From an uncultured Hyphomicrobiales bacterium (GTDB taxonomy: Bacteria > Pseudomonadota > Alphaproteobacteria > Rhizobiales > Aestuariivirgaceae): a stretch of 21,328 bases of DNA. The stretch lies in contig CAIYXE010000252.1 in the NCBI GenBank assembly GCA_903930095.1, positions 1-21,328 of the forward strand, in the 5' to 3' direction. A program made the translations under genes and the position numbers. The notes below the pieces were generated by a model. The model was not told the origin of the DNA. It worked only from the letters and a program-made list of their open reading frames with translations, and searched no databases. This document shows positions 9,340 to 15,977 of the stretch, piece after piece (position 1 is the first letter of the stretch; each line of letters starts with the position of its first letter).

Positions 9340-9424
9340 GAGCGGCCCCTAGCGCAACGGGCCCTCAAGTGCCTTCGCACCTGAGGGCGAAAAGTTGCGC
9401 CAGCCATTAAATGCGGGGCCGCTC
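9340..9424 (-). repeat. Nested three-helix intercistronic RNA/DNA element between dppA and dppB
   Basis: Three concentric inverted repeats fill most of the 105-nt dppA-dppB gap. Outer helix: GAGCGGCCCC (9340-9349) with GGGGCCGCTC (9415-9424), 10 bp. Middle helix: GCGCAAC (9352-9358) with GTTGCGC (9394-9400), 7 bp. Inner helix: 9361-9372 with 9377-9388, 12 bp, closed by a 4-nt loop; one position is a G-T pair when read as minus-strand RNA. That is 29 bp over 85 nt. There is no T-run, so it is not a standard intrinsic terminator. By analogy with REP-type elements between binding-protein and permease genes (malE-malF in E. coli), it probably protects dppA mRNA and lowers expression of the downstream genes. 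Confidence 0.8.
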
Positions 9425-9435
9425 ATCTTCTCTTG

Positions 9436-11034
9436 TTATTCGGCGATGTCCACGCCATCGAAGCGATGCGACCCCAGAGGGTCCATCTTGTAATTCATGA
9501 CCTTCTTGCTCATCGGCATGAAGACCACGGAATGGGCGATCGTGGCCCAGGGCGCCTGCTCCTTGAAGACCTTCTGGGCCTCCATGTACACGGGCGTGCG
9601 CTCTTCGTTCGTCGGCAGCACCTTGGCCTTCTGGATCAGGTCCTCGAAGGGCTGGTGGCACCACTGGGCGCGGTTCGAGCCGCCGACCGCCGAGCAGCCC
9701 AGCAGAACGGCGAGGAAGTTGTCCGGATCGCCATTGTCGCCGGTCCAGCCGAGAAGAAGCGCGCCGTCACGGTCCTTGGCCTTCGAGCGCTCGAGATATT
9801 CGCCCCACTCATAGGATACGATCTCCGCCTCGACGCCGACCTTGGCGAAGTCGGCCTGGATGAGTTCGGCCATCTTGCGCGCATCCGGATTGTAGGGACG
9901 CTGCACGGGCATGGCCCAGATCTTCATCTTGAGGCCCGAAACGCCGGCGTCAGCAAGCATCTTCTTGGCGGCTTCCGGATCATAGGGATCGTCCACCGTG
10001 TCGTTGTTGTAGGACCACATGGTTGGCGGGATCGGGTTCTTCGCTGCCGTGCCCGCGCCCTGGAAAACGGCATCGAGAATGGCCTGCTTGTTGATCGCCA
10101 TGTTGAGCGCCTTGCGCACCTCTACCTTGTCGAAGGGCGCCACCAGCGTGTTGTAGGCAAGATAACCGACGTTCAGGCCTTCCTGCTCCATGACGGTGAG
10201 GTTCGGGTCAGCCTTGAGGCTGGCGGTCTCCGCCGGGGGCGGATAGGGGGCCACATGGCACTCGCCTGCCTTCAGCTTCTGCATGCGCACCGATGCGTCT
10301 GTGGTGATGGCGAAGATCAGATCGTCGATCGGCTGCTTGCCGCCCCAGAAATCCGGGTGCGCGGCATAGCGGATCACGGCGTCCTTCTGGTAGTCGACGA
10401 ACAGGAAGGGTCCGGTGCCGATGGGCTGCTGGTTGATCATCTCCTTCTTGCCGTCAGCCTCGAGCTTGGCGGCATATTCCGCAGAGAGAATCGAAGCGAA
10501 ATCCATCGCCATGTTGGCCAGGAACGGGGCTTCGGGGCGGTTCAGCTTGAAGGTGATGGTATGATCGTCAACCTTCACGATGTCCTTGAGCAGGGCCGGC
10601 ATGTCCATGCCGTCGAAGTACTCCCAGGCGATCCCCGCCGAGTACTGGTTCCATGGATGGTCCTTCTTCAGCTGCCGCATGAAGGAGAAGATCACGTCAT
10701 CGGCGTTGAACTCACGCGTGGGCGTGAAAAAGGACGTGGTATGGAATTTCACGCCCTTGCGCAGCTTGAAGGTGATTTCGGTGCCGTCGGCCGAAACCTC
10801 CCAGCTTTCCGCAAGGCCCGGAATGATGTTCGTGGTCCCCCGGTCAAACTCGACAAGCCGGTTGTAGATCGGCCGTGAAGAGGCGTTGAACGTCGTCCCG
10901 GCAGTGTAAGGCGCCGGATCGAAGCCCTCGGGCGAGCCTTCCGAGCAATAGACGAGCGTCTTTGCGTTTGCCGCACCTGCCACCAGCATGCTCGAGGCCA
11001 GCAGCGCCGCCCCAAGAAGTTTCCTCATTGTCAT
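9436..11034 (-). CDS. dppA: Periplasmic dipeptide-binding protein DppA (SBP family 5)
   Basis: Solute-binding protein of 532 residues that delivers the ligand to DppBC. A signal peptide covers residues 1-24: MTMRK, a hydrophobic core, and AGAANA before KTLVYCSEG. The mature start KTLVYCSEGSPEGFDPAPYT closely matches E. coli DppA. Family landmarks include GLAESWEVSADG, the FHTT region and DDVIFSF. The ATG at 11034 is chosen over the ORF start at 11220 because GGAG lies 6 nt upstream and a signal peptide follows at once; the alternative 62-residue extension has no protein-like features and covers the intergenic gap. An in-frame ATG two codons later (11028) is also possible. Ligand is likely a di- or short peptide, or here perhaps an arginine-containing compound. 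Confidence 0.93.
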   Translation of the reverse strand: MTMRKLLGAALLASSMLVAGAANAKTLVYCSEGSPEGFDPAPYTAGTTFNASSRPIYNRLVEFDRGTTNIIPGLAESWEVSADGTEITFKLRKGVKFHTTSFFTPTREFNADDVIFSFMRQLKKDHPWNQYSAGIAWEYFDGMDMPALLKDIVKVDDHTITFKLNRPEAPFLANMAMDFASILSAEYAAKLEADGKKEMINQQPIGTGPFLFVDYQKDAVIRYAAHPDFWGGKQPIDDLIFAITTDASVRMQKLKAGECHVAPYPPPAETASLKADPNLTVMEQEGLNVGYLAYNTLVAPFDKVEVRKALNMAINKQAILDAVFQGAGTAAKNPIPPTMWSYNNDTVDDPYDPEAAKKMLADAGVSGLKMKIWAMPVQRPYNPDARKMAELIQADFAKVGVEAEIVSYEWGEYLERSKAKDRDGALLLGWTGDNGDPDNFLAVLLGCSAVGGSNRAQWCHQPFEDLIQKAKVLPTNEERTPVYMEAQKVFKEQAPWATIAHSVVFMPMSKKVMNYKMDPLGSHRFDGVDIAE

Positions 11035-11086
11035 GACTTTCTCCGTATTGTTGCGACCCCACCCCTGGGGCATGTGAACTAAAGCA

Positions 11087-11154
11087 CGTTTCTCGGTTCG
11101 ATCATAACGCGCAGTTCTGCTCTTCGGAGGTTGCCGCACGAATGACGAGAAACG
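11087..11154. repeat. Spaced 9-bp inverted repeat in the speB-dppA gap
   Basis: CGTTTCTCG (11087-11095) and CGAGAAACG (11146-11154) are perfect inverted copies separated by 50 nt. They lie in the 146-nt gap between the ureohydrolase gene and dppA. They could be paired operator half-sites or the base of an RNA helix in a dppA leader. I could not identify a convincing promoter here, and a 9-bp match in a gap this size can arise by chance. Confidence 0.35.
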
Positions 11155-11180
11155 CCAGTCAGTCTCCGCGAAGGGCGGCG

Positions 11181-12143
11181 CTATCCGCGCCTCCGCGCCA
11201 CGTCCTCCGCCATTGAGCACAGGATCTCGAACATCATGGTGACACCCGCATGTGCGGTGATGCCGGAGGAGTCGAATGGCGGCGAAACCTCCACCACGTC
11301 TGCGCCGACAATGTTAAGGCCGCGCAACTCGCGGAGCAACTGCTGGGCCTGGAATGTTGTGAAGCCACCCACTTCCGGCGTGCCTGTTCCGGGGGCATAG
11401 ACGGGGTCAAGCATGTCGATGTCGAAGCTCACATAGGTGGGACCATCGCCCACGATTTTCCGGGCTTCTGCCATGATGGCCTGCGGGCCTTTCTCCATCG
11501 CCTCCTCGATGCGCACGAGACGCACGCCCATCTTCTCGCCCCACTCGAAGTCGTCGAGGTCGTACATGGAGCCGCGAAGCCCGATCTGGATCGTCCGCTT
11601 GGGGTCGAGCACGCCCTCCTCGATCGCGCGGCGGAAAGGTGTTCCGTGGGTGTATTTGAAGCCGCCGAAATAGCCGTCGTAGAGATCGGTATGGGCGTCG
11701 AAGTGGATCATGCCCACCGGCTTCTTCTCGCCCACCGCGCGCAGCACGGGCAGCGAGCAGAGGTGGTCGCCGCCCGCTGACAGCGGGCGGATTCCCATGC
11801 CCACGAGCTTCTTGAAATAGGTCTCCACCCGCTTCAGCGCGTCATCGACATTGGCCGGGTTCACCGGGCAATCGCCAAGGTCGGCCACATTGGCGAGATC
11901 GTAGGGCACGGTCCTCATCGTCTGGTGCATGGGCCTGATCATCGCCGACATGTCACGCATCTGGCGCGGGGCATGGCGCGGGCCTGGGCGGTTCGTTGTG
12001 CCGCCATCCCACGGAATGCCGACGAGCCCGATGTCGATGCCTTTTGCCTCATCGAGCGGCACATGCGGGAGCCGCATGAAGGTGGCGATGCCGCCGAAGC
12101 GTGGCGTCACCAGCCCCGACACCGGTTTGTTGAAAGGAGCCAT
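11181..12143 (-). CDS. Ureohydrolase (agmatinase/guanidinobutyrase family)
   Basis: Mn-dependent amidinohydrolase of 320 residues that should release urea from a guanidino compound. All binuclear metal ligands are visible: GGDH (H127), DAHTD (D149, H151, D153) and DID (D241, D243). The N-terminus TPRFGGIATFMRLP and the overall length resemble P. aeruginosa 4-guanidinobutyrase GbuA and 3-guanidinopropionase GpuA more than SpeB agmatinase. With an AruI-like decarboxylase and a DauA-like dehydrogenase nearby, 4-guanidinobutyrate to GABA plus urea is the favoured reaction. The ATG at 12143 has GAGG overlapping the stop of the M24 gene, which ends 8 nt upstream, so the two are co-transcribed. Agmatine or another guanidino acid remains possible. 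Confidence 0.85.
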   Translation of the reverse strand: MAPFNKPVSGLVTPRFGGIATFMRLPHVPLDEAKGIDIGLVGIPWDGGTTNRPGPRHAPRQMRDMSAMIRPMHQTMRTVPYDLANVADLGDCPVNPANVDDALKRVETYFKKLVGMGIRPLSAGGDHLCSLPVLRAVGEKKPVGMIHFDAHTDLYDGYFGGFKYTHGTPFRRAIEEGVLDPKRTIQIGLRGSMYDLDDFEWGEKMGVRLVRIEEAMEKGPQAIMAEARKIVGDGPTYVSFDIDMLDPVYAPGTGTPEVGGFTTFQAQQLLRELRGLNIVGADVVEVSPPFDSSGITAHAGVTMMFEILCSMAEDVARRRG

Positions 12144-12151
12144 GATCTACC

Positions 12152-13333
12152 TCAGTTCTTGATAACGAGCTTGCGCGGCGTTTTGCACAGGCACTCGACG
12201 CCGTTTGATGTGATGAGAATTGTTTCAGACAGCTCGAGACCGCCGTCATCAAGCCACAGGGCCGGCATGAAATGCAGCGTCATGTTGGGTTCGAGCACCG
12301 TTGTGTCGCCGCGGCGGATCGACAGTGTGCGCTCGCCCCAGTCCGGCGGATAAGAAAGTCCGATCGAATAGCCAGCGCGCGAATCCTTACTGAAACCGCG
12401 CTTTTGCAGCGTGCCGAAGAAGGCCTCCGCCACTTCGCCGCAGGTAATGCCCGGCCGGCATTTCGCGAGGCCTGCCTCGGTTGCCTCCAGAACCGCACTC
12501 TCGGCATCGAGGAATTTCTGCGGTGGCTTGCCGAGATAGACCGTGCGCGAGAGTGGCGCATGATAACGGCGGTAGCAGCCACCGAGTTCGAAGAAGGTGC
12601 CCTCGCCGTTGTTGAAGGGCCGGTCGTCCCAGGTAAGGTGGGGCGCGGTGGCATCGACCCCTGAGGGCAGCATCGGCACGAAGGCGCAGTAATCGCCCCA
12701 GTGCCCGCCCGCCCCAAGGAACGCCTGTTTCTGGATTTCGGCGACCAGCACATTCTTGGGAAGGCCGGGTTCCACCATTTCGATGACCTTGGCGTGCATG
12801 GCGTCCACGATGGCGGCGGCGCGGCGGATGAACTCCACCTCATGCTCGCTCTTCACCATGCGCTGCCAGTTGACGAGGCCCGTCGAGTCCGAAAACCTCG
12901 CCTCGCGCAAATGGGTGCGGAGCGTGTCGTTCGCAGCCGCCGAGAACCAGTAGTTGTCCATCTCGACGCCAATCCGCGCCGCCTGCCAGCCGCGCGCCGC
13001 GATCACGCCAGAGAGTTGCTCCATCGGATGCTTCAGCGGGTTCTGCACGTAAGTGTCGTCATAGCCCACGATGTTGTCGTGGTGCATGAAGACCGTGCGT
13101 TTGGCGCCCTGCGCGTCCATGCCGCGACCCCACCAGAGCGGTTCTCCCTCGAGTCCCAGCAGCACGGCCTGGTGCACATAAAAGGACCAGCCGTCATATC
13201 CGGTGAGCCAGGACATGTTCGAGGGATCCGACACGATGATGAGATCCAGCCCCCTGGCCGCCATGGCCTTGCGCGTGAGGGCGATGCGGCGGTGGTATTC
13301 CGCGAGGGGGAAGTGGAGGGTCACATTCGTCAT
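12152..13333 (-). CDS. M24-family 'pita-bread' hydrolase, ectoine hydrolase (DoeA/EutD)-like, metal ligands lost
   Basis: A 393-residue protein with a creatinase-type N-terminal domain (about 1-165) and an M24 catalytic domain (about 170-393). The strings SDPSNMSWLTGYDGWSFYVHQ, HLTWDDRPFNNGEGTFFE and GCYRRYHAPLSRTVYLG resemble DoeA/EutD ectoine hydrolases. The five metal ligands of aminopeptidase P are largely replaced: E249 in FFEL, no Asp in YHAPLSRT, Y322 where GHGIG has His, and M356 where the first late Glu lies; E370 remains. The creatinase Glu residues also seem absent, while a conserved-looking His232 is present. This points to a metal-independent amide or amidine hydrolase rather than an aminopeptidase. 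The start at 13333 fits the family but has no Shine-Dalgarno site. It is the first gene of the minus-strand operon. The rest of the ectoine pathway is missing, so the substrate is open. Confidence 0.8.
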   Translation of the reverse strand: MTNVTLHFPLAEYHRRIALTRKAMAARGLDLIIVSDPSNMSWLTGYDGWSFYVHQAVLLGLEGEPLWWGRGMDAQGAKRTVFMHHDNIVGYDDTYVQNPLKHPMEQLSGVIAARGWQAARIGVEMDNYWFSAAANDTLRTHLREARFSDSTGLVNWQRMVKSEHEVEFIRRAAAIVDAMHAKVIEMVEPGLPKNVLVAEIQKQAFLGAGGHWGDYCAFVPMLPSGVDATAPHLTWDDRPFNNGEGTFFELGGCYRRYHAPLSRTVYLGKPPQKFLDAESAVLEATEAGLAKCRPGITCGEVAEAFFGTLQKRGFSKDSRAGYSIGLSYPPDWGERTLSIRRGDTTVLEPNMTLHFMPALWLDDGGLELSETILITSNGVECLCKTPRKLVIKN

Positions 13334-13342
13334 GGGCCACAT

Positions 13343-13390
13343 GATGGAACGGCGGGATGATCTTGCGCAAGGGCCAGCGCCCCGCTTATC
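13343..13390. promoter_or_regulatory. Divergent promoter region built on palindrome CTTGCGCAAG
   Basis: The 64-nt gap between the divergent M24 and DauA-like genes holds a perfect 10-bp palindrome, CTTGCGCAAG, at 13362-13371. Read on the plus strand, CTTGCG (13362-13367) is 17 nt from CTTATC (13385-13390), close to the alphaproteobacterial promoter consensus. The predicted start is at or next to the ATG at 13398, which implies a leaderless mRNA. On the minus strand the same palindrome can serve as a -35 for the operon, although the matching -10 (TCCATC to CATCAT, 13348-13341) is weak. The palindrome might alternatively be an operator. Confidence 0.5.
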
Positions 13391-13397
13391 TGGTGCC

Positions 13398-14492
13398 ATG
13401 AGCGAGGACTTCGATATCATCGTCATCGGCGCCGGCATCGCGGGCGCTTCCGTCGCGGCCCATCTCGCGGAGACCCAGCGTGTGGCAATCTGCGAAATGG
13501 AGGAGCGGCCAGGCTACCACACCACGGGCCGGTCCGCCGCTGCTTATGAGCCCAATTATGGCCCGCCCCCGATCCTGGCCTTGACCCGCGCCGCCAGGCG
13601 CCATTTCGAGGCGGGCGGATACCTGACCCCACGTGAGACGCTGTTCTTCATGCCCGATGGCCAAGGGCAGGCCTTCGAAAAACTCATGGCTGTCCAGCAG
13701 GGAATGGTGGAGATCTCTCCCGCTGATGCGAGGGCCAAGTTCCCCCTGCTGAAGGAGGGCTATGCCCGGCGCGCCGTGCTCGACCCCGGCACGGCCGACA
13801 TCGACGTCGATCTCCTGCACCAGTTCTATCTCCGGCTGTTCCGCCAGCGGGGCGGCGAACTCCATTGTGACCGCGCCGTCACCGCGCTGGAGAGGAACGG
13901 CCAGTGGACAGTCCGCACGGGCAACGAGATAATCCGCGCGCAGATCATCGTCGATGCAGCCGGGGCCTGGGGTGACAAGGTCGCGGCGCTGGCGGGCCGG
14001 GCGCCAATCGGGCTGCAGCCCAAGCGGCGGTCCATCGCCGTGGTGCCGGGCCCCGAGGGCGCGGACATCATGCGTTGGCCGATGGTCGGCGATGTGGGTG
14101 AGACATGGTATTGCAAGCCGCAATCGGGAAAGCTCCTTGTCTCGCCCGCCGATGCCACCCCCGTCGATCCGCATGATGCCTATGCTGACGATATGACTCT
14201 GGCCGAAGGCATCGAACGCTTCGAGCAGGCCATCGATTGCCCGGTAACGCGGGTTGATCGCACATGGGGCGGCCTCCGCTCCTTTGCGCCGGACGGCAAC
14301 CCCGTCGTTGGCTTTGATTCAAGTGATGACGGCTTCTTCTGGCTCATCGGCCAGGGCGGCTACGGCATCCAGTCTTCACCGGCACTCTCGCGCCTCGCGG
14401 CGGCACTGGTGCTGGGCGAAGAGCCGCCTGCTGACATCATGGACGAGGGGCTCGTGCTGGCGGAGATTTCTCCCCGGCGGTTCGCAGACTGA
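13398..14492 (+). CDS. dauA: FAD-dependent D-amino-acid dehydrogenase, D-arginine dehydrogenase (DauA)-like
   Basis: A 364-residue DAO-fold flavoenzyme. The FAD-binding GAGIAG (11-16) follows a short beta strand. RPGYHTTGRSAA (37-48), DIDVDLLHQFYLR, GLQPKRRS, PADATPVDPHD, TWGGLRSF (289-296) and GQGGYGIQ match the pattern I recall for P. aeruginosa DauA, which oxidises D-arginine to the imino acid and hence 2-ketoarginine. Y238 and R294 align with DauA residues that bind the amino-acid carboxylate. Residues near the DauA His48 and Glu87 seem changed (A49; T81 with E80 beside it), so side-chain preference could differ. The gene stands alone on the plus strand, divergent from the operon and convergent with the DUF1989 gene 19 nt away. 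No ribosome site is seen at 13398. Confidence 0.8.
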   Translation: MSEDFDIIVIGAGIAGASVAAHLAETQRVAICEMEERPGYHTTGRSAAAYEPNYGPPPILALTRAARRHFEAGGYLTPRETLFFMPDGQGQAFEKLMAVQQGMVEISPADARAKFPLLKEGYARRAVLDPGTADIDVDLLHQFYLRLFRQRGGELHCDRAVTALERNGQWTVRTGNEIIRAQIIVDAAGAWGDKVAALAGRAPIGLQPKRRSIAVVPGPEGADIMRWPMVGDVGETWYCKPQSGKLLVSPADATPVDPHDAYADDMTLAEGIERFEQAIDCPVTRVDRTWGGLRSFAPDGNPVVGFDSSDDGFFWLIGQGGYGIQSSPALSRLAAALVLGEEPPADIMDEGLVLAEISPRRFAD

Positions 14493-14511
14493 ACGGCGCT
14501 GGCCTGAGGCC

Positions 14512-15108
14512 TCATGCTTCCAGGACGATCACTTCGATCCCGGTCGGATTGAAGTTGTTGCAGGGGTTCAGAACCTGCGGGCAGTTGGAGATGACGGCAA
14601 GGACATCCATTTCGGCGCGGATCTCCACCTGATCACCCGGCTTAGAGGAGCCGAGTGCGATCGCCGCGTCACCCGCCGCCCCCACCGGAACGGTCATGAA
14701 CCAGTTGACGTTTGGCACAATGTCCCTCCAGCCGAGGCCATGAGGCGTGAGCGCCGCAAGGAAATTCTCGCGGCATCCCTTGTTTGGTACGCCATACAGC
14801 ATCCGGTTTGATGGTTCGGAGCAACAACCGCCGATCGTGTCATGACCGCCGAAACTGTCGCTGGTAATGGTGAAGAGCGCCTGCGCCCGGTCAGAATAGA
14901 GCACGTCGCCGGTGGTGAGCAGGATATGGCCTGCCTTTTTGAGGGTGTTGGGCGCGTGGTAGCGCTCCTCGGGATCATGCGCATTGTAGCAAAGGAAATC
15001 GACGGCCTGCTGGCCATGACTGTCGACAATGCGGAGCGTCTGGCCCTTGTTGATCACGCGGCTCCAAGGCGCGCGTGCGGGGATGCTCTCGCGGTGAATT
15101 TCCTGCAT
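14512..15108 (-). CDS. DUF1989 (urea carboxylase-associated) family protein
   Basis: A soluble protein of 198 residues covering a complete DUF1989 domain. Seen: KGQTLRIVDSHGQQAVDFLCYNAHDPEERY, the central HDTIGGCCSEPSNRMLYG (H89, C95, C96), C112, GWRDIVPNVNWFM, and KPGDQVEIRAEMDVLAVISNCPQ near the end. Relatives include the two urea-carboxylase-associated proteins now assigned as carboxyguanidine deiminase subunits in guanidine breakdown, so a C-N hydrolase acting on a guanidino or ureido group is plausible. The ATG at 15108 shares its A with the TGA of the upstream eutA-like gene (TGATG), a sign of coupled translation. A longer in-frame reading would run through eutA in the wrong frame. Here it occurs as a single copy, without urea carboxylase. 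Confidence 0.82.
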   Translation of the reverse strand: MQEIHRESIPARAPWSRVINKGQTLRIVDSHGQQAVDFLCYNAHDPEERYHAPNTLKKAGHILLTTGDVLYSDRAQALFTITSDSFGGHDTIGGCCSEPSNRMLYGVPNKGCRENFLAALTPHGLGWRDIVPNVNWFMTVPVGAAGDAAIALGSSKPGDQVEIRAEMDVLAVISNCPQVLNPCNNFNPTGIEVIVLEA

Positions 15109-15911
15109 CAGGCGAGTTGCCTCTCGAACAGTTGGCCCCATTGCGGCATCACGTCGGTGATGCCTGCCAGGCGGAGGGCATGCCAGGCCATGGCATGGTT
15201 CGAGGAGGTGATGGGAACGCCCGTCTCTGACTCGATGGCGCGTGCTGCCTCGGCCAGTCTCACAGAGGTGCAGGACACGAAGACGGCATCGACCGCCGCA
15301 TGGGAGAGGATGGTGTCCACCCCACGCTTCACCGATGCGGGTGTGATCGCCGCCACCACGCCGTCGTCCTGCTCGTTGAATGAACCGAAGATGGGAACAT
15401 CGAAGCCGCGCGCCCGGATATAGTCCGCCACGATGCGGTTGACATCCGCCCGGTAGGGGGTGAGCACCCCGATGCGCCTGGCCTTGAGCGCCCGGAAGGC
15501 GGCGAAGGCGCCAGTGATGGGTGTCGTGCATTTGGCATCCGGCCTGACCGACCGGATGCGCTCGAAGACTTTCTCCTCGCCGATCGCCATCGAGGCGGAG
15601 GTGCAGCCATAGGCCACGACGTCGAGCGGGCTTCCCGGCAGGATGACGTCGGTTGCAGCCGCGATCCTTGGCTCCATGGCGCGCAGCGTTTCGGGCGTGA
15701 TCTGGGCATCGTTCAGGATGCGGCTTTCATAAAGGGCCACACCCGGCAGCCCCGCCATGATTGCGCGCCATTCGTGCTCGATGGTGAAGTCGGTGGCCAG
15801 CACCAGCAGGCCGAGGCGGGCCCGGCTGGCGATCCCGTCATCGGTTTCAAAGGGCAGGTGCTCGATCAGGACCATGCCGTCATCTGGCCTTCCTGGCGTC
15901 ATGTCATTCAT
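15108..15911 (-). CDS. Asp/Glu racemase-superfamily protein, EutA/maleate isomerase-like
   Basis: A 267-residue protein of the two-cysteine Asp/Glu/hydantoin racemase superfamily. The two catalytic cysteines are C103 (VAYGCTSASM) and C214 (FVSCTSVRLAEA). The strings RLGLLVLATDFTIEHEW, LNDAQITPETLRAMEPRI, TTPITGAFAAFRAL, and SSNHAMAWHALRLAGI near the end match EutA (ectoine utilisation) and maleate cis-trans isomerase patterns. EutA's own reaction is not firmly known, so only racemase or isomerase chemistry can be proposed. The ATG at 15911 has GGGAG 7 nt upstream; the much longer open frame to 16544 is antisense to lnt and was discarded. It forms a two-gene unit with the DUF1989 gene and is divergent from lnt. 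Confidence 0.82.
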   Translation of the reverse strand: MNDMTPGRPDDGMVLIEHLPFETDDGIASRARLGLLVLATDFTIEHEWRAIMAGLPGVALYESRILNDAQITPETLRAMEPRIAAATDVILPGSPLDVVAYGCTSASMAIGEEKVFERIRSVRPDAKCTTPITGAFAAFRALKARRIGVLTPYRADVNRIVADYIRARGFDVPIFGSFNEQDDGVVAAITPASVKRGVDTILSHAAVDAVFVSCTSVRLAEAARAIESETGVPITSSNHAMAWHALRLAGITDVMPQWGQLFERQLA

Positions 15912-15960
15912 GTGGGTTCTCCCTGAGCAGGCGATTCGTATCAGAGATCGGAGCCTCCTC

Positions 15961-15966
15961 CTATAG
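15961..15966 (+). promoter_or_regulatory. Possible lnt -10 element in the eutA/lnt gap
   Basis: CTATAG matches the alphaproteobacterial -10 (CTATAT) in five of six bases and lies 11 nt before the lnt ATG. No good -35 is present 16-18 nt upstream. The 66-nt divergent gap must hold promoters for both eutA-like and lnt genes, but I cannot place the minus-strand one. Confidence 0.25.
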
Positions 15967-15977
15967 TCAGGATCTGC

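Noticed and set aside
9433..10878. 481-codon open frame on the plus strand
   Set aside because: It is antisense to dppA, whose signal peptide and family motifs are unambiguous. Long antisense frames are expected in high-GC DNA, and the translation shows no family features.
12152..13333. Xaa-Pro aminopeptidase assignment for the M24 gene
   Set aside because: Most metal ligands required by aminopeptidase P are replaced, so a metallopeptidase function is unlikely.
14501..14511. GGCCTGAGGCC palindrome between convergent genes as a terminator
   Set aside because: The stem is at most 4-5 bp with a tiny loop and no T-run; too weak to call.
15109..15531. 141-residue N-terminal extension of the DUF1989 gene
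   Set aside because: It would read eutA in another frame; the DUF1989 domain begins right after the ATG at 15108, which overlaps the eutA stop.
12152..15911. Ectoine/hydroxyectoine degradation cluster
   Set aside because: Only DoeA-like and EutA-like members are present; the deacetylase, dehydratase, cyclodeaminase and ectoine transporter are missing, and the other neighbours point to guanidino chemistry.
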